Shown here piece after piece: positions 1 to 7,728 of a stretch of 10,605 nucleotides of DNA (positions within the stretch are counted from its first letter, which is position 1; each line of letters opens with the position of its first letter). Location of the stretch: contig DASZZV010000303.1 of NCBI GenBank assembly GCA_035544835.1, positions 1 to 10,605 of the forward strand, read 5' to 3'. This DNA comes from DASZZV01 sp035544835. Its GTDB lineage: Bacteria > Acidobacteriota > Thermoanaerobaculia > Gp7-AA8. The notes beneath the pieces were generated by a model, which worked only from the letters and a program-made list of their open reading frames with translations, was not told the DNA's origin and did no database searches. Made by a program: the position numbers and the translations under genes.

Positions 1-162
1 AAGATCCTCTCGCCATTCGGGTTGGATGGACGGAATGCGGTCATGCGTGCTGAATACAAGATGGTAGTGAAGACTGGTATGAGTCGTGGGCATACTGTTA
101 CCTCTCTGCGCCCCTGCCGGGGCGACCGTTCAAGAGAAAAAATGAAATTCATTTTCGCGTTT

Positions 163-316
163 CCAGTGGTTCGCTTCGCTCACCACTGGCTACCAGCTTT
201 CCGGCCCTCCGGGCCCTGGAGTTTGGCCATTCGTGTGAGGCCCGGAGGGCCGGCCCTCCGGGCCTCTTAGGCACCGGACCGCGTACGGCGTTCGTGAAGT
301 CGGGCATTCGCGGTCC
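163..316. repeat. Chained-hairpin repeat block, related to the block at 9726-9993
   Basis: It starts with stem CCAGTGGT / ACCACTGG (163-170/182-189) around a CGCTTCG-containing loop, followed by CTACC and CCGG. The block near 9934-9965 has the same order: CCGGTGGT, a CGCTTCG core, ACCACCGG, then CTACC and CCGG. The stems differ by one A-T to G-C pair changed on both sides, so pairing is kept. Next come a GGCCCTCCGGGCC unit at 203-215, repeated at 252-264 and inverted at 239-251, and a stem at 276-283/309-316. I infer a dispersed REP-like or structured-RNA family. The copy number elsewhere in the genome is unknown. Confidence 0.65.
237..266. repeat. Perfect 30-bp palindrome without spacer
   Basis: Bases 237-251 are the exact reverse complement of 252-266: two 15-bp arms meeting at GGCC|GGCC. 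The right arm carries the GGCCCTCCGGGCC unit also found at 203-215. As RNA it would form a very stable stem on either strand; as DNA it could extrude a cruciform. It lies about 75 bp beyond the helicase stop codon, so it could protect or terminate that transcript, although no T run follows on the minus strand. Confidence 0.8.
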
Positions 317-339
317 TCCGACTGGCGGACAGGCGCGCC

Positions 340-2298
340 CTACCATCCGTCGCCAATCAACAGAGCCACCTCGATCGTCGCGCTCTCGACCATGGCAGTG
401 CCACAGGCCCTGGTCTCTCGATCAACGATCGATCTCTTCTCATCGGGAGCTGCTCGCATCAACAGCTCCGCGCCGGTCCTGAGCGGTCGCGGCCACGCTC
501 GATCGGATTGAGCTCGCTGAAATGGCGGGAGGAGTAAGGCCGACCGGAGAGATGCCTGATACCGCCTGACGATCTCCGTGACCTCAGGACTCTCGATCGG
601 GCACCAGTCCCCTTCCGTGAAGAACCCGGCAATTTCACCAAATCTCTTCCAGTTCCAGGTGAGCTTCTCTCCGTCAAGAAACAGCAGCTGGGACGATAGG
701 CCGGGATTGAGCCTGAGAAGGATCAGCGCTCGCCGTGCCGGTCCCGGCTTCCACAGGATTCCTTCCAACGGTCGCATGCCCCGTCGAGTGCTGGTGAGCT
801 CGCGCAAAGCTTTGCTGTCGATGATCCGCCTTCCCTCCCGAGACTTGCGCGACAGGATCGAAAGGATGCCGGTGGCGCGGTGTGAAGCCGGCAGGAAGTA
901 AATCGCCTCGACGACACTCCGCTTCTGGCCGATCCTCCAGACTCGACCGTTTCGTTGATCGATGCGCGACGGTGTCCAGGGGAGATCGTAGTGAATGACA
1001 CGTGACCCCCGCTGGAGGTTCAGGCCTTCCGAGGCGAGGTCGGTCGAGATCAGCAGCGAAACGACGCCGCGCTGAAACGAATCGAGTACCGTGGCCCGGC
1101 TGGCGCGTCGTTCTCCAATCGCGGCGTATCGTGACGTCAACAGCGCGACGGTCCGGCGCTCTCGGAGCAGACGGTGGAGATCGACCGCGGTCGAGACCGC
1201 GGCCGTGAAAACGAGGGTTGATTCCGCGGCGCTTTCATCGAGTATCTGTTCGAGGGATACACGCTTGAGGTCCACGGTAAGAAATCCGAGAATGTGGTCC
1301 ATTGCGCGGAGCTCTCCGGCAACGGCTTCGTGATCAGCATCGAAGCTTCCCCGGATCGAGGCGAACACCTCGGGAAAAAGCGGCTCCTGCTCACACTGCT
1401 CGTCCTCTCCGCCAAAGCTACGCAGCCAGTCGTGTTTACTCAGCGTCAATCCACGTTCGTGCATCTCCTGAAGCCGCCTGTAGAAACGTTTCTGGCGTCG
1501 CAATGAATCACGAAAGGCGGCGTGGCTCGATTCGAGCCGGCGGTGAAGATGTTTGCGCAAGAGCGGCGCATGTTCCTCCATTCCCGGAAAACGAAGCGAG
1601 GCGATCGACTCATTCAGGCCTGGTCCTGCTGCAGGTGAATGCCAGATGACGCGGCGTCGCATCTCTCCGGCCCGAAACTCCGCCGGTAGCACGTCTCGAG
1701 TCCTGCGGATCATCAACTCGTCCACGATGACGTCGATGCGATCGGTGTCGTTCGTCTCGAAAGCGAGCGCTATGGAGTCGACAGTGCGGTCGTGAAGAGC
1801 GTCATCGGCGACGATCCAGTTCAGAAGCTCCTGAACATCTCGACGTGAATTGCACAGAGGTGTCGCTGTGATCAGGAGGATTCGCGCGCCGACCGTGAGC
1901 GGGGCCAGGTTTCGAAACCGGATCGTCGCTTCATTTCTGAAATGGTGAGCCTCGTCGACGACCAGCAGCCGGAAGGCATGGCCGGGAAGGTGCTGGATTG
2001 AATCCTGGCTGCAGACCTCGGCAGCGATCGCGAATCGATCGAGAAGGTCGGTCCACTGTTCGACAAGCCCGACCGGGCAGATGATCAAAGCCCGATCTCC
2101 GGCACTCGCATATTCAGCGATGACAGCGAGAGCGATGAACGATTTTCCGAGTCCCGGCTCGTCCGCGAGGATGACTCCGCCCCGTCGTTGCAGCGTGTAC
2201 AAAGTACGCGTGGCACCCTCCCGCTGATGAGGCGCCAAACCGAGACGATCGTAGAGAGTCTCCAGACCCGTGCCCAGAAGACTTGCCATCCATCTCAC
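340..2298 (-). CDS. SNF2/RapA-type DNA helicase-translocase, second gene of the methyltransferase-helicase unit
   Basis: A 652-residue superfamily 2 ATPase of the SNF2 class. Motifs in order: PHQ (residues 23-25), Walker A region ADEPGLGKS (45-53), DEAH box (115-118), motif III TATP (144-147), motif V STDLASEGLNLQ (418-429) and motif VI QRNGRVWRIGQ (448-458). These support ATP-driven translocation on duplex DNA. Residues 240-345 form a charged, probably helical insert between the two RecA lobes. Residues 500-652 match nothing I recognise. The protein begins almost directly at the helicase core, so there is no room for an N-terminal Mrr or phospholipase-D nuclease, and I see no nuclease motif at the C-terminus. 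The GTG start at 2298 overlaps the upstream stop as GTGA; an ATG three codons in (2289) is a possible alternative. No SD is evident, which suggests translational coupling. DISARM DrmD and type ISP helicases are the closest functional analogies, but DrmD-class proteins are, as I recall, longer. Confidence 0.9.
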   Translation of the reverse strand: MRWMASLLGTGLETLYDRLGLAPHQREGATRTLYTLQRRGGVILADEPGLGKSFIALAVIAEYASAGDRALIICPVGLVEQWTDLLDRFAIAAEVCSQDSIQHLPGHAFRLLVVDEAHHFRNEATIRFRNLAPLTVGARILLITATPLCNSRRDVQELLNWIVADDALHDRTVDSIALAFETNDTDRIDVIVDELMIRRTRDVLPAEFRAGEMRRRVIWHSPAAGPGLNESIASLRFPGMEEHAPLLRKHLHRRLESSHAAFRDSLRRQKRFYRRLQEMHERGLTLSKHDWLRSFGGEDEQCEQEPLFPEVFASIRGSFDADHEAVAGELRAMDHILGFLTVDLKRVSLEQILDESAAESTLVFTAAVSTAVDLHRLLRERRTVALLTSRYAAIGERRASRATVLDSFQRGVVSLLISTDLASEGLNLQRGSRVIHYDLPWTPSRIDQRNGRVWRIGQKRSVVEAIYFLPASHRATGILSILSRKSREGRRIIDSKALRELTSTRRGMRPLEGILWKPGPARRALILLRLNPGLSSQLLFLDGEKLTWNWKRFGEIAGFFTEGDWCPIESPEVTEIVRRYQASLRSALLLPPFQRAQSDRAWPRPLRTGAELLMRAAPDEKRSIVDRETRACGTAMVESATIEVALLIGDGW

Positions 2299-5200
2299 CG
2301 CTGTGTGGACCCGAACAACTCCGACAGGAAGCGCCCGAGGAGTGCGAGCTCGGACGGACTGACTTCGTAGAGATCACTCACGATCTCGTCGACGAGAGTA
2401 TCGACGGCCTGCCCGATGTGACCACGCCGGGCCAGGCGACTCAGCCGGCGGCGCCGCTCGTCGGAGGGATCGAGGCGGGGAATCGGGATGGCCGACACGG
2501 TTGACCCGAAATAGCGGAAGTAGCAATCCTTGCCACGCTCGGCGCCGTCCGTAGCCAATGCGGAGGCGACTGAGGAATTGAGCAACGCGCAGAGAAAGAA
2601 AGCTTCTTCGAGGGTCGCCGCGTCGAGGCAGTAGGTGGTCTGATTGGGAACGACCGGAAACTCACGACCATCCACACTGATCGTTGCCGGGACCACGACC
2701 GATTGGATGCCGCGGGCAAGATCCTTCCATACAACTTTGATCCCGAGATGTTCCGGCCGGAAGTACGCCAGCCGGGTTGAATCGCCGCTCGATCCGACGG
2801 TGGAAGGCAGCAGCATCCAGGACGACGCCGTTGATTTCCACCGTCGAACATCGCGGCCGCGAATGCAACGCGCCACGCGGTCGAGGGGAATCGGACTTAC
2901 GTCCGGCGCGTAGGCCCATCCATCCGCGAAGCGAAGCTCATCAAATAGAAATCGCGCGTTGTCTCCGGTCTTCACGCCCATCACCGCTTTGCGATCCAGA
3001 ACCTCCGACAGTGGCTCGACGGTGCGGCGAATTCTGTTCAACAGGCGCCTCACTTCGCCCGAGGCAAGCGACCAGGGCGATGTCGATGCCGACGACACGA
3101 AGAGAGAGCGCGCCGAGGTTGAGAATGATTGCCCGTTGCGCGCGATCTCGACATCGTTCGTGCTGGAGGTATTTCGGACGATGAGCCCGACCGGAAACAC
3201 ATCGGCGTCGAACAAGCTCTGGTCGGCAGACCAGTCCTGAATCGAGACGATGCTGCTATGTGCCGCAAGCTCGTTGCGAAGCACCGAGGCATAGCCGGCG
3301 TTGAGAATCTTTCCAGGCATCAGGATGGCCAGAGCGCCGTCCCGTCGAAGAAGGCCCAGCGACTTCTCCATAAAACAGAGTGAGAGATCGGGCTGTTGAA
3401 AAGCCGTCGAACCACGACGGCGACGAAAGAAGCGGAATCGATCTGAATACTGACGGCGCGCCGCGGCCGGAATCCGGCTGGCCCGCACCCAGGGAGGATT
3501 CCCGAGAATGATCGGGAACCCGCCGTCCCTGAGGATTGTCGCGAAGTGCAGGTCGAAAGAGAAGAAACTGAGATCGCCGCATCGAACCGATCGAAGAAGG
3601 TCGCGCGCCGATTGAATCCGCAACAGAATCCCCTCCTCGGCAGGCTCAGAGGCTCTACCAGTATCGAATAGAGGTTGCGCTCTCGAGGCCTCGAGAACCT
3701 CGAGGTCGAGACTAATCGCCTTCCGAAGGAGGACAGCGGCCAGATTCAGATCAAGAGTCCGGAGCGAGCGACTCAGGGTCTGCTTCTGCTTCCCCGAAGC
3801 AACACGGTAGGCCTCGAGGAGCTCGGTCCGGGCGTGAACTTCTCGACTCCATTCGGCATACACATCGAGTCGCGCATCCCCGAGAAAGTCGAGCGGCGAA
3901 AGCAGCGAGTTGCCCTGAAGGATGTTGCGATCGAGATTTGGAAGGGGCTCGATCGACGACCGCCCCACCGAGGACTCGGCGACGATGGCCAGCCAGAGCC
4001 GGAGCTCGCAGAGCCGCACGGCCTCGCTCTTGGTGTCGACTCCGAACAGGCAGCTCTCGGCGATCGCCTTTCGGCTGCGCCGGCAATCGGGCAGCAGGAG
4101 CGTGTCGAGCCGCTCGATGGCGTGAAGGGCCGACAGCAGAAACGCGCCGGAGCCGCAGGCGATGTCGATGACCCTGACGGCCATCAAGCGAGCCCCGGCC
4201 GCCTTACGATCGCACTCCTCGAGCGTGATCGAATCACCCGCCAGAAACATTCTGAGTCTGGCCGCGAGACCACTGTCTTCCCCGCTGCACCATTCGGCCA
4301 GAGCGCGGTGCGTAAGAATGTCGACGACTACTTTCGGTGTGTAAAAAGATCCAGATTGAAGCCGATCGCCAGTCCCCATCAACGACTCGAAGACCTTCCC
4401 CAGCATCTCCGGATCGATGTGCAATCCGTCGACTTGATCCTCCCGGACGGAGAAGGGAAAGAGCTCGAAGCAATCCGCGAGGACCTCGCTCCAGATAGCG
4501 TTCTTGAATGAGAGCGACGAAATCTGCTCCAGATCGGATGGTTCGAACAATCCGCCGTTGAGGTAGGGAACCTCACCGAGCGAGGCGGCCTCGGGACCGC
4601 GTTCCTGCGACGGGGTGTTCAGACAGCCGAAGAAAAGCGGTCGAAGAAACGTGTCGTAGTAGTTCGAGCTCCTCTGTTCGCACCGACGCAGGCCATTCAC
4701 CAGAAAGCGGCTATCACCATCGAGCCAGCCCTTTCGCTGAACGAAGTAAAGAAAGAGAATCCGGGACAAAAGCAGGAGGGCCAGCTCTTCGCGATCCTTT
4801 GATGAAGCGTCGGGGAGCTGGTCCTGGAGATGACGCGCCAGAACTGCTCTGGCCTGCCTGAAACGGCTGATGAAGCGAAGCCCCAGGCTCTCTCGATCCA
4901 TGGCCCGGTCGAAGGTACGCGAGGCCTCATCGAGCCGGCCGGCATCCGCTGCCATGGCCTCGAGACGGTCCAGTCCGTCGGCATGAGGCGCGCTTCGGTC
5001 GATGACGAGACTTCTCAGTCGCCCCGCGGAATCAATGATTTTGATCGTTAAATCAGTTGTCAATAAATCTACTGATACAAGAACTATTTTAAGCGCCTTA
5101 TTTCTGGCCTGTATTTTCGATAGCCAATCCGTGTCATTTGCTGCGGCCGGGGCGTAGTGGGTTGCAAGAAAGAGCTCCAGCGTGCCGGCAGTCACGAGAT

Positions 5201-5360
5201 GGTAATAATGCGATCCATCGACTCGATCCCAGGTAACGCCGAGGGACTCCCAGACCGCGGGATCGAGCATCACCGGCTCGGCCGCATAGCCCAGATGCCG
5301 AAAAAATGCGGCTACGCCCTCGGGTGAATCGCAGGCCGCCAGCAGCTCGGCGCGAATCAC
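2295..5360 (-). CDS. Eco57I/PglX-like N6-adenine DNA methyltransferase with C-terminal target-recognition domain
   Basis: A 1021-residue protein predicted to transfer methyl from S-adenosylmethionine to adenine N6 at a specific DNA site. Visible landmarks: a helical segment LLLLSRILFLYFVQRKGWL (195-213) typical of this family; GSFYTP (337-342); SAM-binding motif I DIACGSGAFL (399-408); FGVD (439-442); catalytic motif IV NPPW (621-624); and a TaqI-like specificity region at about 790-962 with GVKTGDN, IRGRDVRRW and a closing IPIPR. Type IIG relatives often carry an N-terminal PD-(D/E)XK nuclease. Residues 1-190 here show no D...ExK arrangement, so cleavage activity is doubtful. The GTG start at 5360 is chosen because GAGGTG lies 5 bases upstream and an in-frame TAG lies 18 bases further. 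It is the first gene of an operon with the helicase, and the divergent gene begins 35 bp away. Codons for residues about 84-110 are strikingly AT-rich. Likely role: the modification and recognition half of an anti-phage system. Confidence 0.9.
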   Translation of the reverse strand: MIRAELLAACDSPEGVAAFFRHLGYAAEPVMLDPAVWESLGVTWDRVDGSHYYHLVTAGTLELFLATHYAPAAANDTDWLSKIQARNKALKIVLVSVDLLTTDLTIKIIDSAGRLRSLVIDRSAPHADGLDRLEAMAADAGRLDEASRTFDRAMDRESLGLRFISRFRQARAVLARHLQDQLPDASSKDREELALLLLSRILFLYFVQRKGWLDGDSRFLVNGLRRCEQRSSNYYDTFLRPLFFGCLNTPSQERGPEAASLGEVPYLNGGLFEPSDLEQISSLSFKNAIWSEVLADCFELFPFSVREDQVDGLHIDPEMLGKVFESLMGTGDRLQSGSFYTPKVVVDILTHRALAEWCSGEDSGLAARLRMFLAGDSITLEECDRKAAGARLMAVRVIDIACGSGAFLLSALHAIERLDTLLLPDCRRSRKAIAESCLFGVDTKSEAVRLCELRLWLAIVAESSVGRSSIEPLPNLDRNILQGNSLLSPLDFLGDARLDVYAEWSREVHARTELLEAYRVASGKQKQTLSRSLRTLDLNLAAVLLRKAISLDLEVLEASRAQPLFDTGRASEPAEEGILLRIQSARDLLRSVRCGDLSFFSFDLHFATILRDGGFPIILGNPPWVRASRIPAAARRQYSDRFRFFRRRRGSTAFQQPDLSLCFMEKSLGLLRRDGALAILMPGKILNAGYASVLRNELAAHSSIVSIQDWSADQSLFDADVFPVGLIVRNTSSTNDVEIARNGQSFSTSARSLFVSSASTSPWSLASGEVRRLLNRIRRTVEPLSEVLDRKAVMGVKTGDNARFLFDELRFADGWAYAPDVSPIPLDRVARCIRGRDVRRWKSTASSWMLLPSTVGSSGDSTRLAYFRPEHLGIKVVWKDLARGIQSVVVPATISVDGREFPVVPNQTTYCLDAATLEEAFFLCALLNSSVASALATDGAERGKDCYFRYFGSTVSAIPIPRLDPSDERRRRLSRLARRGHIGQAVDTLVDEIVSDLYEVSPSELALLGRFLSELFGSTQR

Positions 5361-5395
5361 TCCGACACCTCGGCTAGACTACGAAGCCACCACTG
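5361..5395. promoter_or_regulatory. Short divergent intergenic gap between methyltransferase and membrane phosphodiesterase-like gene
   Basis: Only 35 bp separate the two divergent starts. The gap contains the methyltransferase SD and little else, so at least one promoter, probably both, must overlap the opposite coding sequence. A TAGACT at 5375-5380 (plus) and the overlapping TAGTCT (minus) resemble weak -10 boxes, but neither is convincingly placed relative to a -35 box and start codon. Confidence 0.45.
5366..5371 (-). promoter_or_regulatory. Ribosome binding site GAGGTG of the methyltransferase
   Basis: On the minus strand GAGGTG ends five bases before the GTG at 5360. It decides that start, since there is no ATG nearby and an in-frame stop lies just upstream. 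Confidence 0.65.
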
Positions 5396-7135
5396 ATGAT
5401 CAAGATACGTCCCACCTATCTGAAACGAGCACTGGCCGGAGCCATCTTCGGCCTGTACATGGCTCACCTTCTCTACTACCTGAATCCGCAGATCGACATC
5501 ACGCCGGGGCGTCTGCTCCTCGTGACGCTGGCCTACGGACTCATCTGCGGCTTCCTGCTCGGCACCACACTCTGGTTGCTGCGCGTTCTCCGGGTTCGCC
5601 TGTTTGGGCGGCCTGACGAGGTCGAATACCGGCCACACGGTTTTGGCTATGTCGTTGCCGCCGCATTCTTTTCCGCGGCCGTTTACTGGGCCCACCTGAT
5701 CTTTTTCAAAATCTATCTGCCGCCCGGCGCGGTCCGGATTCTGTCGAAGGCGACGACGCTCATTGGTGCCACTGCGTTCCTTCTGTTTGTCATCTGGATC
5801 ATCGAACGAAACGCCGGACGCACCGTGTCCAACATCCTCCTGGGCGGCGCCGTATTGCTGATTGCGATCTCGGCGTTCTTTCTCTATCAACGCCGCGACC
5901 GCTATCACGAAGACGAGCGGGCCCTCGTCGTCGCCAATGTAGCCGTGGCCGAATCGCGGCCGGTCGTGGTCCTCGCCGTTCGCTCGCTTCCCTACGACTG
6001 GCTGCTCACACTCAGCGGCGAAGGCAACCTCCCCTTCTTCAGTCGAATGCAGCGCGAGGCTTTCGTCGATCGCCTGGAGCCGTTTCCATCGACGAGCTCG
6101 AAAGCGCTCTGGGCCTCGCTGGTGACTGGGAAGCTCCCTTATCGTCACGGCGTCACCGGACGCTTCTCCTACAAAACCCCGTTGACCGGGCCTACCGATC
6201 GCTTTCAGATTCTCCCGAGCTGGGTGGGCTTTCGAGCGTGGGGACTGATTCCCCCGGTAACTCGAATCTCCGCGTCCCTGCCGTCGGGAGACTCGCTCCC
6301 GGTTTGGGCCATGTTCGAAAGGATCGGTGTCGCCTCTGCGGTCATCGACTGGCCCTCGGCGACGCCGGCCGGACAACAGGCTTCGGCCGTCGTCGGAGAG
6401 ACATTCCTCCGCGATCCTGCTGCCACGACTGCCATTACAAAGACCGTGAACGTCGAGGAGCTCCGCGCACTCATCCGCTCGGCAGGCACTCCCGACACGA
6501 CGATCGCTCGCCGGCTCCAGGATCTCCCTCAGTCGCAGGGCGACGCCATTCGAACGGCTATCGCCCGCGATCAGGCCGTGGTCGCCATCACAAGCGATCT
6601 CCTCAAAGGGCATCGCTTCGGTCTGGCAATGGCAACTCTCAACAGCCTTGGCGACAGCCTCTCCGCCCTGCGCTCCGTCTCGAATACGCTGCCCGAAGCC
6701 TCGACGACCAGAGGGGCGATGATTCGAAGCGTAATCGGAGAGCTCGACTCCCTCCTCGGAGGGCTCCAGAAAAAGCTCGGAGCGGAGACGACGCTGGTCA
6801 TCGTATCGCCATCCGGTCCCGTTCCCCCGTCGCTGCCGGCGACTCCGATCGCGGCTCTCCAGGAGATACTGCGCTTCGAGGATATCGGCGCGAATGAGGG
6901 GTTCGTGATCATCTCCGCCTCCGGCGTCCTCCACCGTGAGAATCCGGCACCTGCTCATCTCATCGATGTCGTGCCGACGATCCTCTTCACGGCCGGACTT
7001 CCCATCGCGCGTGATTTCGATGGTACGGTTCTCACCGACGCCTTCCGCGAGGAGGTGCTGAGCACTCGAAGCATGTCCTTCGTTCCGAGTTACGAAGCAC
7101 CTCGCTTCGTGGTGCGTCACCAACAGATTCCCTGA
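5396..7135 (+). CDS. Membrane-anchored alkaline phosphatase/type I phosphodiesterase-fold protein, probably catalytically dead
   Basis: A 579-residue protein. Residues 1-165 contain about five hydrophobic helices (roughly 10-29, 38-63, 83-105, 119-137, 146-164). Residues 188-550 follow the layout of the alkaline phosphatase superfamily (type I phosphodiesterase/nucleotide pyrophosphatase branch): an opening strand VVVLAV (190-195), LPFFSRM (212-218), LWASLVTGKLPYRHGV (238-253), TTLVIVS (465-471) and a closing segment DVVPTILFTAGLP...DFDGTVLT (524-547). The fold is recognisable, but the usual metal ligands are not. The D of the normal IDG-like start is R196, the SDHG motif reads SPSG (471-474), the mid-domain D/H region (LNSLGDSLSA, 415-424) lacks the His, and no His precedes GFVIIS (502-507). 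T233/S234 could still occupy the nucleophile position. A binding, scaffold or sensor role is more likely than hydrolysis. The ATG at 5396 is kept because it includes the first membrane helix; no clear SD is visible. A 601-codon antisense frame over the same region is composition-driven. Confidence 0.85.
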   Translation: MIKIRPTYLKRALAGAIFGLYMAHLLYYLNPQIDITPGRLLLVTLAYGLICGFLLGTTLWLLRVLRVRLFGRPDEVEYRPHGFGYVVAAAFFSAAVYWAHLIFFKIYLPPGAVRILSKATTLIGATAFLLFVIWIIERNAGRTVSNILLGGAVLLIAISAFFLYQRRDRYHEDERALVVANVAVAESRPVVVLAVRSLPYDWLLTLSGEGNLPFFSRMQREAFVDRLEPFPSTSSKALWASLVTGKLPYRHGVTGRFSYKTPLTGPTDRFQILPSWVGFRAWGLIPPVTRISASLPSGDSLPVWAMFERIGVASAVIDWPSATPAGQQASAVVGETFLRDPAATTAITKTVNVEELRALIRSAGTPDTTIARRLQDLPQSQGDAIRTAIARDQAVVAITSDLLKGHRFGLAMATLNSLGDSLSALRSVSNTLPEASTTRGAMIRSVIGELDSLLGGLQKKLGAETTLVIVSPSGPVPPSLPATPIAALQEILRFEDIGANEGFVIISASGVLHRENPAPAHLIDVVPTILFTAGLPIARDFDGTVLTDAFREEVLSTRSMSFVPSYEAPRFVVRHQQIP

Positions 7136-7137
7136 GC

Positions 7138-7722
7138 TCATTTCGCGACCGCCTCCCTGCACAGCACGATTCGGATTCGACCGCTGCTGCCGAGTACGCG
7201 AACTGCTGCCGCCGCTTTGAGTCCGTCGGTGATGTAGATGGAGCCGGGAGTACCGCTACCGAGCGGTGAGAACGAACAGATAAACGAGCCGCCGAAGCGA
7301 ATGGGACCTTCTGCCGGATCGAGAACATCCGACGAGTCCGGAACGTAGATGGAGACCGCAGGCAAGCCGATGAAGGCGACGCTCAGCTTCTCTGGTACAG
7401 AGGGAGGCGCAACGATCCGGCGATCGACTCCGGAAGTGATATCGGCATTTCGAATTCCATCGCCGTCACCATCCTGATAGAGACCATAGGTCCACCTGCC
7501 ATCACGCGGCACGAACTTCACCCCGATCTCCAACCCGCGCACCACAGCCTGGGAGCGAGCGAACTGCAGAACGTTGCGAAGCTCAGAAGCGCCGAGGCGA
7601 ACTTCCCGTCCGCGGCGGATAGCCATCAGATTCGGAGTAGCGACTGACACCATGATTCCGATGATGGCGACGACGATCAGCAACTCGATGAGCGAGAAAC
7701 CACTGCGCCCTTGCTCTGTCAT
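7138..7722 (-). CDS. GspH/FimT-like type IV pseudopilin
   Basis: A 194-residue protein with a textbook class III prepilin signal: short leader MTEQGRSG, cleavage after G8, then FSLIELLIVVAIIGIMVSVA, with the conserved glutamate at mature position 5 (E13). A PilD-type peptidase would cleave and methylate it, leaving a hydrophobic helix that packs into a pilus or pseudopilus. After the helix come NLMAIRRGREVRLGASELRN and FARSQAV, the arrangement typical of GspH/FimT minor pilins. The DGDGDGIRNADITSGVDRRI stretch (84-103) is also common in this family and could bind calcium. The ATG at 7722 has AAGGAG six bases upstream. It lies 65 bp downstream of the ComEA-like gene on the same strand and ends 2 bp from the convergent phosphodiesterase-like gene. 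The context suggests a minor pilin for DNA uptake; a type II secretion role cannot be excluded. Confidence 0.9.
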   Translation of the reverse strand: MTEQGRSGFSLIELLIVVAIIGIMVSVATPNLMAIRRGREVRLGASELRNVLQFARSQAVVRGLEIGVKFVPRDGRWTYGLYQDGDGDGIRNADITSGVDRRIVAPPSVPEKLSVAFIGLPAVSIYVPDSSDVLDPAEGPIRFGGSFICSFSPLGSGTPGSIYITDGLKAAAAVRVLGSSGRIRIVLCREAVAK

Positions 7723-7728
7723 TTGAGG

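Larger units (their letters stand above)
1..339. other. Non-coding, hairpin-rich intergenic block
   Basis: No convincing gene. The only sizeable open frame (22-270, plus) runs through palindromes, has arginine/proline-rich low-complexity composition and no recognisable motif. The block holds a chain of potential hairpins: a GC stem at 109-114/119-124 (loop TGCC), an AT-rich stem at 139-145/149-155 (AAAATGA / TCATTTT, loop AAT), an 8-bp stem at 163-170/182-189, a perfect 30-bp palindrome at 237-266, and an 8-bp stem GGACCGCG / CGCGGTCC at 276-283/309-316. It lies just downstream of the helicase stop, so some stems may end that transcript, but none is followed by a clear T tract on the minus strand. 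Confidence 0.75.

Noticed and set aside
22..270. Possible 82-residue gene at the window start
   Set aside because: It passes straight through hairpins and palindromes, lacks an SD and translates to repeat-derived residues.
3675..4511. A 278-codon plus-strand frame antisense to the methyltransferase
   Set aside because: It lies opposite a region that encodes conserved methyltransferase motifs; its own composition is low-complexity, with no SD and no family signature.
340..5360. Complete DISARM or BREX locus
   Set aside because: Only a methyltransferase and an SNF2 helicase are present; no DrmA, DrmB, DrmC, PglZ, BrxC or BrxL-like protein can be read in the window.
5376..5403. Minus-strand promoter TTGATC - 16 bp - TAGTCT for the methyltransferase
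   Set aside because: The implied transcription start would fall inside the SD (5366-5371), leaving no usable leader, and the -10 match is poor.
5357..7162. A 601-codon minus-strand open frame antisense to the membrane phosphodiesterase-like gene
   Set aside because: Its translation is Arg/Gly/Glu-rich with no hydrophobic core or motif, while the plus frame gives clear membrane helices and a recognisable fold. It would also overlap the methyltransferase start. It is a GC-driven shadow.
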